A stretch of DNA of 64,000 bases from Streptomyces atroolivaceus (GCF_000717025.1 NZ_JNXG01000004.1:319339-383338); one strand, 5' to 3'; positions 10,393-18,585 are shown, counted from the stretch's first letter. Notes: generated by a model from the letters alone, not told the origin. Made by a program: numbers and translations.

Positions 10393-11645
10393 GGGATCTC
10401 CATGGTCACCATGGTGGGGCCGCCCGCAGGGCTGCTGACGGCCAGTACGCCGTCGAATGTACCCAGTCGGCGTTCGATCCCGCTCAGTCCCGAACCGCTT
10501 CCGGCCGCGGCGCCGCCCTTGCCGTTGTCCGTGACGGAGATCCGCAGCATGCCTTCGGCATGGTGCATGTCCACCCAGATGCGGTCGGCGTCCGCGTGCT
10601 TCACCACGTTCGTCAGGGCCTCACTGACGGCGAAGTACGCCGCCGACTCGACCGGCGCCTCGGCACGGCCCGTGAGTTCCACGGTCACCTCGGACGTGAT
10701 CGGCATCCGCAGCGACAGCGCCTTCACCGCGTCCCCTAGCCCGCGTTCGGCGAGCACCGGCGGGTGGATTCCCCGTACGAGGTCACGCAGCTCGGTCAGA
10801 GCCTCCGCGGAGGACGCACGGGCCGTCGCCAGCAGCTTCTTCGCCTGCGCCGGGTCCTTCTCGATGAGGGCCTCGATGGTGCCGAGGTTCATGCCCATCG
10901 CGACCAGCCGCGCCTGTGCCCCGTCGTGCAGATCCCGCTCGATGCGCCGCAGTTCCGACGCGGCCGTGTCCACGGCCTCGTGGCGGGTCTCGGTGAGCCG
11001 GTCGATGCGCTGCGCGAGCTCCTCCTGGGTGGGTGCCAGCGCCGACCGGGCGAGGACGAAGTGCAGCCGCAGCAGGGGCTGGCTCGCCCACAGCCCGACG
11101 ACGAAGAGCACGATGCCGAGTGCCGCGGCCGCCAGGCCCGTCGCCTGGCTGTCGACCGGCACGAAGGTGTACCAGTACGTGCTGTCCTCGAACACCCGCC
11201 ACAGCCCCGCCGCCAGGACGAGTCCCTCCAGCGGGTAGATCATCAAGGCGAAGGTGAAGACCAGCAGCACGAAGCCCGCCGTCATGTCGAGCAGCAGCCA
11301 CCGCAGGTCCCGCCAGGTCGCGGGGTCCTTCAGCAGGAGCGTCGTGCGCTCGACCTGCCCGGTGAACCCGGCGCGCACGTCCTTCGGGAACGGCCGGTAG
11401 TAGGCGGGGATCCGGACGTCCGACCAGGTCGCCGCGAGCCGCCTGCGCTGATCGGCGTGCTTGCGCACGGCTTCCATGACCCACGGTGTGGTGACCAGGC
11501 CGATGCCGAGGAGGATGAAGGTGATCGAAAGCACCGACAGGACGAAGAGGGTGACGGAGCCCGCGATGCACGCGAAGGAGAGGACGAACGCCCGCCCGCC
11601 GGTGAGCATCGCGGTCCGGACCCGGGACTGTGCCGGTTGCTTCAT
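10377..11645 (-). CDS. Two-component sensor histidine kinase (HisKA_3 type)
   Basis: 422 residues. Four to five transmembrane segments in the first 200 residues, including FVLSFACIAGSVTLFVLSVLSITFILLGIGLV and WLLLDMTAGFVLLVFTFALMIY, make up the sensor. The dimerisation box RIERDLHDGAQARLVAMGMNL carries the phospho-His, followed by an HATPase domain with SVTDNGKGG. The ATG at 11645 is preferred over the upstream GTG at 11660, because GAGGGGA lies just upstream of the ATG. It forms an operon with the overlapping response regulator. Confidence 0.92.
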   Translation of the reverse strand: MKQPAQSRVRTAMLTGGRAFVLSFACIAGSVTLFVLSVLSITFILLGIGLVTTPWVMEAVRKHADQRRRLAATWSDVRIPAYYRPFPKDVRAGFTGQVERTTLLLKDPATWRDLRWLLLDMTAGFVLLVFTFALMIYPLEGLVLAAGLWRVFEDSTYWYTFVPVDSQATGLAAAALGIVLFVVGLWASQPLLRLHFVLARSALAPTQEELAQRIDRLTETRHEAVDTAASELRRIERDLHDGAQARLVAMGMNLGTIEALIEKDPAQAKKLLATARASSAEALTELRDLVRGIHPPVLAERGLGDAVKALSLRMPITSEVTVELTGRAEAPVESAAYFAVSEALTNVVKHADADRIWVDMHHAEGMLRISVTDNGKGGAAAGSGSGLSGIERRLGTFDGVLAVSSPAGGPTMVTMEIPCALS

Positions 11646-11821
11646 CGTGTCTCCCCTCACCGGACCCCCGTCGGATCCCGTTCTACGCCCAGTCTCGCCT
11701 GTGGAGGGGGACGGATGTCAGCCGTTCCGCCACCCGACGGGGGGTGTACCTGGCACCACCACCGGAACGGCGGGGAGGCCCCGGGACCGGTCCCGGGGCC
11801 TCCCGTGCGAGCGGTGGGTGA

Positions 11822-12448
11822 TCAGGGCACGTACTTGTAGCCCACGCGCCGGACGGTCTGGATCGACCGGCGGTGTTCGGCACCCAGCTTGCGGCGCAGC
11901 CGGGCCACATGGACATCGACGGTGCGCCCGTCGCCCACGTGTCCGTAGCCCCAGACCGTCGTCACCAGCTGATCGCGGGTGTGCACCCGGTGCGGGTGCG
12001 CCACCAGGTGCGCCAGCAGCTCGAATTCGAGGTACGTGAGGTCCAGGGTGACGCCGGCGACGGCGGCGGTGCGCCGCGTGGCGTCGATCTCCACGGGCCC
12101 GTCCGCGGGGGCCGTCACCGGCTCGGGCACGGACTCCCGGTGCTGGGCGGAGGCCACGGCCCCGGCCAGGGCCGGCTGCTGGTCGGCGGGCACGAGCACC
12201 AGGTACCCGACCATCGGCGGCCGGCCCGGCAGCGCAGGCAGGGTGTGCTGGGGCGCGGGCAGCCAGGTGGCGCCCGGCGGCAGGAAGCCGGCCACGTCCG
12301 CGAGCTCGACGACCTCGTCACGGTCGACGGCACGCAGCCGGTGGCGGTTGGGGGACAGGGTGTGACGGGCGGTGGTGGTGGCCGCAGCGGGCACCGCGGA
12401 CGCCGCGGTGGCGGCGGACGCGGTGGAGAAGGTACGGGTGTTCGCCAT
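11822..12448 (-). CDS. OmpR-type winged-helix regulator without a receiver domain, possibly GlnRII-like
   Basis: 208 residues. The C-terminal half is a complete OmpR winged helix: DLTYLEFELLAHLVAHPHRVHTRDQLVTTVWGYGHVGDGRTVDVHVARLRRKLG, then TVRRVGYKYVP. It resembles the DNA-binding part of GlnR (LDLT-x-x-EFELL, TVDVHV-RLR-KLG). The N-terminal 100 residues are Ala/Pro/Thr-rich and contain no phosphorylatable Asp pattern, so it is an orphan regulator. It lies just downstream of glnII. In S. coelicolor, as I recall, the GlnR paralogue GlnRII sits near glnII, so orthology is a reasonable guess but unproven. Confidence 0.75.
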   Translation of the reverse strand: MANTRTFSTASAATAASAVPAAATTTARHTLSPNRHRLRAVDRDEVVELADVAGFLPPGATWLPAPQHTLPALPGRPPMVGYLVLVPADQQPALAGAVASAQHRESVPEPVTAPADGPVEIDATRRTAAVAGVTLDLTYLEFELLAHLVAHPHRVHTRDQLVTTVWGYGHVGDGRTVDVHVARLRRKLGAEHRRSIQTVRRVGYKYVP

Positions 12449-12780
12449 GGGGGTCAGCTCTTTCGCGCGAGGAGTCGTCGAGGACGTACGTCGTGCGCGC
12501 GGGCCGAAGGCCGGGATGAGGCGGCTTTAGAGGGCCTGCGCGTTCCACGCGCGGCAACACACCCGGTCGAAGTCATGGTGCTGACGAGAGGGCCAGAACG
12601 GCTCGAGGTCGCTGCGACCCGACGCGGTGTACTGGAAGCTGGCCATGGCCCCATTGAAGCAGAGATCGGCCCCGCGCAGCAGGGCTCTCCCACCTGTCGG
12701 TACGGACCGCCGTGTCAGGTTCCTCACGGACCCCTCCCGCACCGGCCGTTGCCGTCGGCTCGCGGTCGTGTGGACGCCCG
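12449..12780. other. Intergenic leader of the winged-helix gene; no gene seen
   Basis: About 330 bases with no ORF of good coding quality; the short frames here lack typical third-position bias. It holds the promoter side of the winged-helix gene (minus strand). An arm pair GCGCG / CGCGC near 12540 may be a small hairpin or operator. I see no known riboswitch. Confidence 0.4.
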
Positions 12781-12823
12781 GGCACGCCGAAGGGGCGCCC
12801 GTGAGCGGGCGCCCCTTCGTGCC
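12781..12823 (-). terminator. glnII terminator hairpin
   Basis: Arms AAGGGGCGCCCG and CGGGCGCCCCTT pair perfectly around the loop TGAG, and outer GGCAC / GTGCC extend the stem. It begins 15 bases beyond the glnII stop. Confidence 0.85.
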
Positions 12824-12837
12824 GAGCCGGTGACGGA

Positions 12838-13872
12838 TCAGACCTGGCCGGCCTTCTCCAGAGCGGTGCAGCAGGTGTCGACGATCAGCCGCGTGACCAC
12901 GTACGGGTCGACGTTGGCGTTCGGGCGGCGGTCCTCGATGTAGCCCTTCTGGTCCTGCTCGACCTGCCACGGGATACGCACCGAGGCGCCGCGGTTGGAG
13001 ACACCGTAGCTGTACTCGTTCCACGGGGCGGTCTCGTGCAGACCGGTCAGGCGGTCGTCGATGCCCGCGCCGTAGTTCTTGACGTGGTCCATCGGCTTCG
13101 AGCCCTCACCGAGCGACTCGGCCGCGGTGATGATCGCCTCGTAGCCCTCGCGCATGGCCTTGGTGGAGAAGTTGGTGTGCGCACCCGCGCCGTTCCAGTC
13201 GCCCTTGACCGGCTTCGGGTCCAGGGTCGCGGAGACGTCGAAGTCCTCGGCGGTGCGGTACAGCAGCCAACGGGCGATCCACAGGTGGTCGGAGACCTCC
13301 AGCGGGGAGACCGGGCCGACCTGGAACTCCCACTGGCCGGGCATGACCTCGGCGTTGATGCCGGAGATGGCGAGGCCCGCCTTCAGGCAGTTGTCCAGGT
13401 GCTTCTCGACGATGTCGCGGCCGAAGATCTCGTCGGAGCCGACGCCGCAGTAGTAGCCGCCCTGCGCGGCCGGGAAGCCGCCCTCGGGGAAGCCGAGCGG
13501 ACGGTGTCCGTCGAAGAAGGTGTACTCCTGCTCGATGCCGAAGATCGGCTCCTGGCCCGCGAACTGCTCGGCGACGGGGCGCAGCGAGGCGCGGGTGTTG
13601 GACTCGTGCGGAGTCATGTCGATGTTGAAGACCTCGCACAGGACGAGGATGTCGTCGCCGCCGCGGATCGGGTCCGGACACGTGAAGACCGGCTTCAGGA
13701 CCCGGTCGGAGGCGTGACCCTCGGCCTGGTTGGTGCTCGAACCGTCGAAGCCCCAGATGGGCAGATCCGCCACGTCCTGCGCGGGGCTTCCGGCCATGAT
13801 CTTCGTCTTGGAACGAAGCTTGGCGGTCGGCTCGGTGCCGTCGATCCAGATGTACTCAGCCTTGAACGTCAC
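12838..13872 (-). CDS. glnII: Glutamine synthetase type II (eukaryotic-type GSII)
   Basis: 344 residues. Makes glutamine from glutamate, ammonia and ATP as the heat-labile octameric or decameric GSII of actinomycetes and rhizobia. Visible features: the N-terminal beta-grasp start TFKAEYIWIDG, then WGFDGSSTNQAEG, PIFGIEQEYTFFD, GVGSDEIFGRDIVEKHLDNC, GINAEVMPGQWEFQVGP, GAGAHTNFSTKAMR and the latch-side RGASVRIP. There is no adenylylation Tyr, as expected for GSII. An ATG at 13881 is possible, but AAAGGA sits directly against it; the GTG at 13872 has that SD at the correct spacing and gives the usual N-terminus MTFKAEYIW. A GlnR box lies upstream. Confidence 0.97.
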   Translation of the reverse strand: MTFKAEYIWIDGTEPTAKLRSKTKIMAGSPAQDVADLPIWGFDGSSTNQAEGHASDRVLKPVFTCPDPIRGGDDILVLCEVFNIDMTPHESNTRASLRPVAEQFAGQEPIFGIEQEYTFFDGHRPLGFPEGGFPAAQGGYYCGVGSDEIFGRDIVEKHLDNCLKAGLAISGINAEVMPGQWEFQVGPVSPLEVSDHLWIARWLLYRTAEDFDVSATLDPKPVKGDWNGAGAHTNFSTKAMREGYEAIITAAESLGEGSKPMDHVKNYGAGIDDRLTGLHETAPWNEYSYGVSNRGASVRIPWQVEQDQKGYIEDRRPNANVDPYVVTRLIVDTCCTALEKAGQV

Positions 13873-13927
13873 GGACGCCATCCTTTGCGGGTGCTGCGGT
13901 CTATGGTGCGCAGCTTCGCAAGGTGCG

Positions 13928-13965
13928 ATTTCCCGACCGTTGCCCGAATGTGAACCCCGTGTTAC
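13928..13965 (-). promoter_or_regulatory. GlnR operator of glnII
   Basis: On the minus strand four pentamers recur every 11 bases: GTAAC-N6-TTCAC-N6-GCAAC-N6-GAAAT, at 13961-13965, 13950-13954, 13939-13943 and 13928-13932. This is the a1-b1-a2-b2 layout of Streptomyces GlnR boxes. A CATAGAC sequence at 13899-13905 is a plausible -10, so the box covers the -35 region. GlnR control of glnII is established in S. coelicolor. Confidence 0.85.
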
Positions 13966-14076
13966 CGAGGTTTCCCGAGGGTGTCGGACGGCAGGTCCAC
14001 ACCGCCCGGGGCCGTCTCACCCTGCGGCGCACCGGATACGTTCCGCGCCGGAGGGCCGGTCCGGCAGACTGGCCCC

Positions 14077-14997
14077 ATGACCGCACACGCTGCTTCCGGA
14101 CCGCTCCGGGTCGGCCTCGTCGGGGCGGGCCCCTGGGCGCGCCTGACCCACGCCCCCGCCCTCGCCGCCCACCCCGGTGCCGTACTGAGCGGCGTGTGGG
14201 GCCGCCGGCGGGAAGCGGCGGACGCCCTCGCCGCCGCCCACGGCACCGAGGCGTACACGGGTGAAGCGGGCATCGACGCGCTCCTGGCCACCAGTGACGC
14301 GGTGGCGTTCGCCGTACCGCCGGACATCCAGGCGCCCCTCGCCGTGCGTGCCGCGGACGCCGGGTGCCACCTCCTGCTGGACAAGCCGGTCGCCACCACC
14401 GTGGCCGGCGCGCGCGAGGTCGCCGACGCGGCCGAGCGGGCCGAAGTGGCCTCCGTGGTCTTCTGCACGCTGCGGTTCGCCGAGGGCACAGCCGGGTGGA
14501 TCGCCGAGCAGGCCGCGGCGGGCGGCTGGTTCACGGCACGCGCCCTGTGGGTCGGCGCGCTGTTCGCCCCGGGGTCGGACAACGAGTTCGCCGCCTCGCC
14601 CTGGCGCCGGGAGAAGGGCGGCCTGTGGGACGTGGGCCCGCACGCGCTCTCGGTCCTGATCCCGGTCCTGGGTGACGTGACGGAGGTCGTCGCGGCCCGT
14701 GGCCCGGCCGACACCACGCATCTGCTGCTACGCCACAGCTCCGGCGCGTCGAGCACGGTGACGCTCGCCCTGGACGCGCCGGAGGGCGCCGTCGGGACCG
14801 AGGTCGAATTCCGGGGCGAGCGGGGTGTGTCCACCCTGCCCGCCGGAGGCGGCGACGCCCTCGGCGCCTTCCGGACGGCCGTGGACGCGCTGGCCCACGC
14901 GGCGCGTACGGGCAGGGCGCACCCCTGCGACGTACGGTTCGGGCTGCGGCTCACCGAGGTCCTCGCTCAGGCGGAGGCGGGGCTGGGGCGGACCTGA
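14077..14997 (+). CDS. Gfo/Idh/MocA family oxidoreductase
   Basis: 306 residues. The N-terminal Rossmann fold is clear (LRVGLVGAGPWARLTHAPALAAHPGA), followed by DAVAFAVPPDIQAPLAVRAADAGCHLLLDKPVATT, where the DKP motif (EKP in many members) supplies the catalytic Lys. The C-terminal domain includes GGLWDVGPHALSVL. The substrate, probably a sugar, inositol or related polyol, cannot be read from sequence. It is divergent from glnII with a 204-base shared promoter region containing the GlnR box, so nitrogen control is possible but not shown. Confidence 0.88.
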   Translation: MTAHAASGPLRVGLVGAGPWARLTHAPALAAHPGAVLSGVWGRRREAADALAAAHGTEAYTGEAGIDALLATSDAVAFAVPPDIQAPLAVRAADAGCHLLLDKPVATTVAGAREVADAAERAEVASVVFCTLRFAEGTAGWIAEQAAAGGWFTARALWVGALFAPGSDNEFAASPWRREKGGLWDVGPHALSVLIPVLGDVTEVVAARGPADTTHLLLRHSSGASSTVTLALDAPEGAVGTEVEFRGERGVSTLPAGGGDALGAFRTAVDALAHAARTGRAHPCDVRFGLRLTEVLAQAEAGLGRT

Positions 14998-15026
14998 CCG
15001 CGGGCGCCGGCGCGGCCCGGGCCTCC

Positions 15027-15386
15027 CTACCGCCCCAGCGCGTCCCTGACCGCCTCGTCCGTCCGGGCCACCACGGCAGAGCCGTCCTGCGCGGTGATGA
15101 TCGGGCGCTGGATCAGCTTCGGACGGGCGGCCAGCGCCGTGATCCACCGCTCGCGCGAACCCGCGTCCCTCGCCCACTCCTTGAGCCCGAGCTCCTTGGC
15201 CTCCGGCTCCTGGGTCCGGGTGATGTCCCACGGCTCGAGCCCGAGACGGTCGAGCACGGCCCGGATCTCCTCGGGTGACGGTACGTCCTCCAGGTAGCGG
15301 CGGACCGTGTATTCGGCACCCTCCGCGTCGAGCACGCTCAACGCGCTGCGGCACTTGGAACAAGCGGGATTGATCCAGATCTCCAT
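15027..15386 (-). CDS. ArsC/Spx family protein (arsenate reductase-like)
   Basis: 119 residues, thioredoxin-like. MEIWINPACSKCRSALSVL has Cys9 and Cys12 (CxxC), with Cys9 at the ArsC catalytic position. The conserved RPI segment (LIQRPIITAQDG) follows near residue 92. It has the family's usual length. Spx-type proteins share this fold, but the CxxC plus RPI pattern fits ArsC-like reductases better. No other arsenic genes are nearby, so arsenate as the real substrate is uncertain. It is convergent with the Gfo/Idh gene. Confidence 0.85.
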   Translation of the reverse strand: MEIWINPACSKCRSALSVLDAEGAEYTVRRYLEDVPSPEEIRAVLDRLGLEPWDITRTQEPEAKELGLKEWARDAGSRERWITALAARPKLIQRPIITAQDGSAVVARTDEAVRDALGR

Positions 15387-15505
15387 GGGGCCCAGGGTAC
15401 GGGAGGGATCCGCGAAAACGCCTCTGGCCAGGGGCGATTGTCAGTGGGGGGCAGTAAAATGGAGGGAGTTCGTGAGGGTTCCACCACCGTGCCAGGAGGT
15501 TGCCG

Positions 15506-15775
15506 ATGGCCGTTGCCACAGTCACGACCGAGCCGCTCCACAAGCCGCTGCGGAAGAAGCCGCTCCCCGCAGGGCGGCCCCGCGAGTGGTACGTCTCCCA
15601 CAACCGCCGCCTGAAGGCCATGCGCCTGGCGATCGCACTGCTCGACGCGGGGGTGTACCAGCCGTCGAGCGCCGACAACGCCCGCATCCGCGCGGCGGCG
15701 GAACGCCTTGCCATCCACCCGCCGTCCGACGCCACCTGCCGCATGGTCCGTGCTCTGATCCGCCACGGCCGCTGA
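15506..15775 (+). CDS. Small conserved basic protein, unknown function
   Basis: 89 residues, start ATG with AGGAGG six bases upstream (15494-15499). Pro/Lys-rich N-terminus (HKPLRKKPLPAGRPREWYVSHNRRLKAMRLAIALLDAGVYQ) and a helical C-terminus (NARIRAAAERLAIHPPSDATCRMVRALIRHGR). Net charge is strongly basic, so nucleic-acid binding is conceivable. Followed closely by a strong terminator, so it is a single-gene unit. I do not know a family for it. Confidence 0.75.
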   Translation: MAVATVTTEPLHKPLRKKPLPAGRPREWYVSHNRRLKAMRLAIALLDAGVYQPSSADNARIRAAAERLAIHPPSDATCRMVRALIRHGR

Positions 15776-15782
15776 CCCGGTG

Positions 15783-15813
15783 CCTGTGCCCCCGGAGGAG
15801 CCGGGGGCACAGG
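15783..15813 (+). terminator. Terminator of the small basic protein gene
   Basis: A perfect 13-base stem, CCTGTGCCCCCGG / CCGGGGGCACAGG, with loop AGGAG, eight bases after the stop. Confidence 0.85.
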
Positions 15814-15856
15814 TCCGGTTCCCCTGCCGTGCGGGGCGGGTGCGAGACTGCACGCC

Positions 15857-16663
15857 ATGTCTCCCGCCGACCTGACCCTCGCGTGCTGGCGCGCCCTGGA
15901 CACGGCCGCCGCCACGCGCTGCGCGGAGGACGCCGCCCGCCGGGCGGGCGGCCGGCTCCTGGGGCTGGACACGTCCGCGCACCCGGGCGGTGTCCGGCAC
16001 CGTGCGGTGATCGAGCGGGCCGGTGAGCGGTACGCCCTCGTCCCCGGCGGAGAGGTGACCGTCGGCTTCGACGTGGACGCCTGGCAGCCGCTTCCCGAGC
16101 AGCTCGGCTCCTACCGCGAGGAGAGCCTCGCCGGAGGCTTCGGGTTCGAGCCGGACCCGCGCGCGCGTCTCGCTCAGGTGATGACCCCGCCGCGCACGGT
16201 CACCCTGCCCACCGTGCTCATGGCGGTCGAGCCCAGGAGGCTCCCCGAAATCCCCTCCCTGGTCCCCGCGTTGCTCGCCGGGGAGGGCCTGCGGCTGCCC
16301 AGCCCGGACGAGTGGGAGCACGCCTGCGGAGCAGGTGCCGGCACGCTGTTCCGCTGGGGTGACGGCTTCCCGGCGGACTCGTCCCCCTACGGTGGCGGCA
16401 CGGGCCCGCACCACCCGCACAACGCCTTCGGGCTGCACATCGCATTCGACGTCTACGACTCCGCCGAGATGACCTCCGACCCCGGTTCCGTATACGGCGG
16501 CGACGGGGGAGAGGCGGTCTGCGGCGGGTACGGAACCCTGCTCGAATGGCTGCCGCTGGCCACGGCCAACCGCAACCCGTCCACGGCCGCATTCCTCGAC
16601 GGGCCGGAGGGCGAGGACGTGTTCGAGGACTTCAACGCGCGCCCCGTCATCGATCTGGACTGA
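15857..16663 (+). CDS. Formylglycine-generating-enzyme/SUMF1-like protein lacking the catalytic end
   Basis: 268 residues. The centre resembles the FGE-sulfatase fold: PGGEVTVGFD near residue 57 (family pattern PGG-F-MG), then RLPSPDEWEHACGAGAGTLFRWGD near 149 (family pattern RLPTEAEWEYAARGG-YPWG) and a NAFGLHIAF stretch (NxFGLYDMxGNVWEW). Catalytic FGE ends with a conserved Cys-containing RGGSW and CR-A-R segment, which is absent; the protein stops at DFNARPVIDLD. It is therefore probably a non-enzymatic relative. The ATG at 15857 is the first good start. Confidence 0.65.
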   Translation: MSPADLTLACWRALDTAAATRCAEDAARRAGGRLLGLDTSAHPGGVRHRAVIERAGERYALVPGGEVTVGFDVDAWQPLPEQLGSYREESLAGGFGFEPDPRARLAQVMTPPRTVTLPTVLMAVEPRRLPEIPSLVPALLAGEGLRLPSPDEWEHACGAGAGTLFRWGDGFPADSSPYGGGTGPHHPHNAFGLHIAFDVYDSAEMTSDPGSVYGGDGGEAVCGGYGTLLEWLPLATANRNPSTAAFLDGPEGEDVFEDFNARPVIDLD

Positions 16664-16715
16664 CCGGAGACGGCCGGAATGGGCCCTGACCACCGCCCGC
16701 GCGGTCCGGAAGTGT

Positions 16716-16734
16716 GTCGTGTCACAGACAACAC
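16716..16734. promoter_or_regulatory. Imperfect inverted repeat upstream of the oxygenase operon
   Basis: Arms GTCGTGTC and GACAACAC (6 of 8 paired) around ACA, about 70 bases before the ATG of the oxygenase gene. Candidate operator for an unknown regulator. Confidence 0.3.
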
Positions 16735-16747
16735 GGCCGGGGCTGTG

Positions 16748-16770
16748 GGAACTTCACCTGGTTACTCGTC
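16748..16770 (+). promoter_or_regulatory. Possible ECF-sigma-type promoter of the three-gene operon
   Basis: GGAAC at 16748-16752 is followed after 15 bases by GTC at 16768-16770, the spacing seen in SigE-like ECF promoters. It lies 35 bases before the ATG. A short match in GC-rich DNA, so weak evidence. Confidence 0.3.
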
Positions 16771-16804
16771 AGTTGAGTCACCGACGTGCGCGTGGAGAGG
16801 TCGA

Positions 16805-17674
16805 ATGAGCACTCTGCAAGCCATCACGCTCGACCAGGTGGTCGACACGGAGCACTACCCGCTGTCGGACCCCGGAAGCACCGACGCCCGCGCCGTGGTG
16901 GCCCGGGCGAGGCAGGAACTGGCCGAGGCCGGCTGCACCGTTCTGCCGGACTTCATCCGGCCCTCGCTCCACGAGGTCCTGCGACAGGAGTGCGCCGCCA
17001 TCGCCCCGCAGGCGTACTTCGACGTGGAGACGGTCAACGTCTACAACACCGATGTGGACGCGGACCTGCCCGAAGACCACCCCGGCCGTCGCACCTTCGA
17101 GCGTGGCAACGCCTTCGTCGCCCGCGACCGCATCCCCGGGGCCTCCCTGATCAGCAGGCTCTACGCCCACGAGTCGTTCCAGCGCTTCGTCGCCGACTGC
17201 TTCGGACTGCCGCGCCTGCACGAGCTCGCCGATCCGCTCTCCGGCCTCGTACTCAACGTCGTACGGCCGGGCATGGAGCACCCCTGGCACTTCGACACCA
17301 ACGAGTACACGGTCAGCATGCTGACCCAGGAAGCGCAGGAGGGCGGCCTGTTCGAGTACTGCCCGAACATCAGGACCGCCGCCGACGAGCGCTTCGACGA
17401 CGTGCGGGACGTCCTGGACGGCCGCGGCACACGGCGGCCGGAGCGGCTGCCACTGCGGCCGGGCGACCTGCAGCTGTTCAAGGGCCGCTACTCGCTGCAC
17501 CGGGTCAGCCCCGTCCGGGGCGGCCTCGCACGCCACAGCGCGATCTTCGCCTACAGCGAGCGTCCCGGAGTCGTCGGGAGCGTGGCGCGCACCCGGCAGC
17601 TCTTCGGCCGCGTACTGCCGGAACACCTGGCCGCCGAAGGCCGGGCCGTACGGGGGGACCGGCTCCTGGACTAG
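16805..17674 (+). CDS. Fe(II)/2-oxoglutarate-dependent oxygenase of the BesD/HalD-like family, predicted hydroxylase
   Basis: 289 residues. A C-terminal cupin fold carries the metal triad His162-Phe-Asp164 (HPWHFDTNEYTVSM) and distal His232 (LHRVSPVRGG), with Arg243 (ARHSAIFAY) placed to bind 2-oxoglutarate. The block GGLFEYCPNIRTAADERFDDV is typical of the amino-acid halogenase/hydroxylase family that includes BesD. In the halogenases the Asp of HxD is Gly or Ala so that chloride can bind iron; here Asp is kept, which predicts hydroxylation. Start ATG with GGAGAGG just upstream. First gene of an operon with a methyltransferase (53-base gap) and a carnitine-acyltransferase homologue. Substrate unknown, likely a free amino acid or amine. 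Confidence 0.85.
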   Translation: MSTLQAITLDQVVDTEHYPLSDPGSTDARAVVARARQELAEAGCTVLPDFIRPSLHEVLRQECAAIAPQAYFDVETVNVYNTDVDADLPEDHPGRRTFERGNAFVARDRIPGASLISRLYAHESFQRFVADCFGLPRLHELADPLSGLVLNVVRPGMEHPWHFDTNEYTVSMLTQEAQEGGLFEYCPNIRTAADERFDDVRDVLDGRGTRRPERLPLRPGDLQLFKGRYSLHRVSPVRGGLARHSAIFAYSERPGVVGSVARTRQLFGRVLPEHLAAEGRAVRGDRLLD

Positions 17675-17727
17675 GCCCCGGTGAACGGTTCCAGGCACTG
17701 CCACGCGCCCCACCGAGGAGAATCCCC

Positions 17728-18534
17728 TTGCGTCTCGACGCGTCCGGAAAAGTCTCGCTGGACCACATCTACACCGCACCCGACCCACGCACGTACTTCC
17801 AGGTGCTCCGCCCGCTCGGCTACTGCGTCCCCCAGCTGGCCAAGCCCTACTTCGACAAGCTGATCAAGGAGTACAGGGAGACGGAGCACGTGGCCGTGCC
17901 CAGCGTGCTGGACATCGGCTGCTCCTACGGGATCAACGCCGCCCTGCTCAAGTACGACGCCACGATGGACGAGCTGTACGCACGCTACGACGGCAGCGGC
18001 CCGGCGACCCGCGCCGGGCTGCTGGAGCGTGACCAGGACCTCTCCCGCTCCCGCAGCCCCGCGCACGCCCTGCGCTTCACCGGCCTGGACGCCTCCGCCG
18101 AAGCCCTGGCCTACGCGCACGAGGCCGGATTCCTCGACGCCACCGTCAACGCCGACCTCGAGGCGAACGACCCCACGCCCGCGCAGCGCGACCGGCTCGC
18201 CGGGACGGACCTGGTGATCTCGACGGGCTGCATCGGCTACGTCACCGAGCGCACCCTCACCCGCGTCGTCCGCGCGCAGGACGGACGCCTCCCCTGGATG
18301 GCGCACTTCGTGCTGCGGATGTTCCCCTTCGACCCCGTCGAGGACGCCCTGGCGGAGCTGGGCTACCGGACTGCCAGGGTCGACGAGGTCTTCAAGCAGC
18401 GGCGCTTCGCCGGACCGCAGGAACAACAGGGCGTCCTGGACAGCCTGGCCGCGGCCGGCGTGGACGGGAGCGGGCTGGAGGAGGCCGGCTGGCTCTACGC
18501 TCAGCTCTACCTCTCCAGGCCGCAGCACCGGTAG
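17728..18534 (+). CDS. Class I SAM-dependent methyltransferase in the three-gene operon
   Basis: 268 residues. SAM-binding motif I is PSVLDIGCSYGINAALL (residues 58-74); the acidic loop FTGLDASAEAL and the TDLVISTGCIGYVTERTL segment match motifs II and IV. The N-terminus HIYTAPDPRTYFQVLRPLGYCVPQLAKPYF is not from a family I can name. The TTG at 17728 is chosen because GAGGAG lies seven bases upstream and no better start is near. It sits between the hydroxylase and the acyltransferase, so the same small molecule is the probable substrate; N-methylation would fit a carnitine-like product, but O-methylation is not excluded. Confidence 0.85.
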   Translation: MRLDASGKVSLDHIYTAPDPRTYFQVLRPLGYCVPQLAKPYFDKLIKEYRETEHVAVPSVLDIGCSYGINAALLKYDATMDELYARYDGSGPATRAGLLERDQDLSRSRSPAHALRFTGLDASAEALAYAHEAGFLDATVNADLEANDPTPAQRDRLAGTDLVISTGCIGYVTERTLTRVVRAQDGRLPWMAHFVLRMFPFDPVEDALAELGYRTARVDEVFKQRRFAGPQEQQGVLDSLAAAGVDGSGLEEAGWLYAQLYLSRPQHR

Positions 18535-18585
18535 ACCGCCCCCCTCCGCCCACCGACTCACCGACTCACCGAGAAGAGAGCCGCA

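Noticed and set aside
16805..17674. Halogenase call for the oxygenase
   Set aside because: The HxD aspartate is present.
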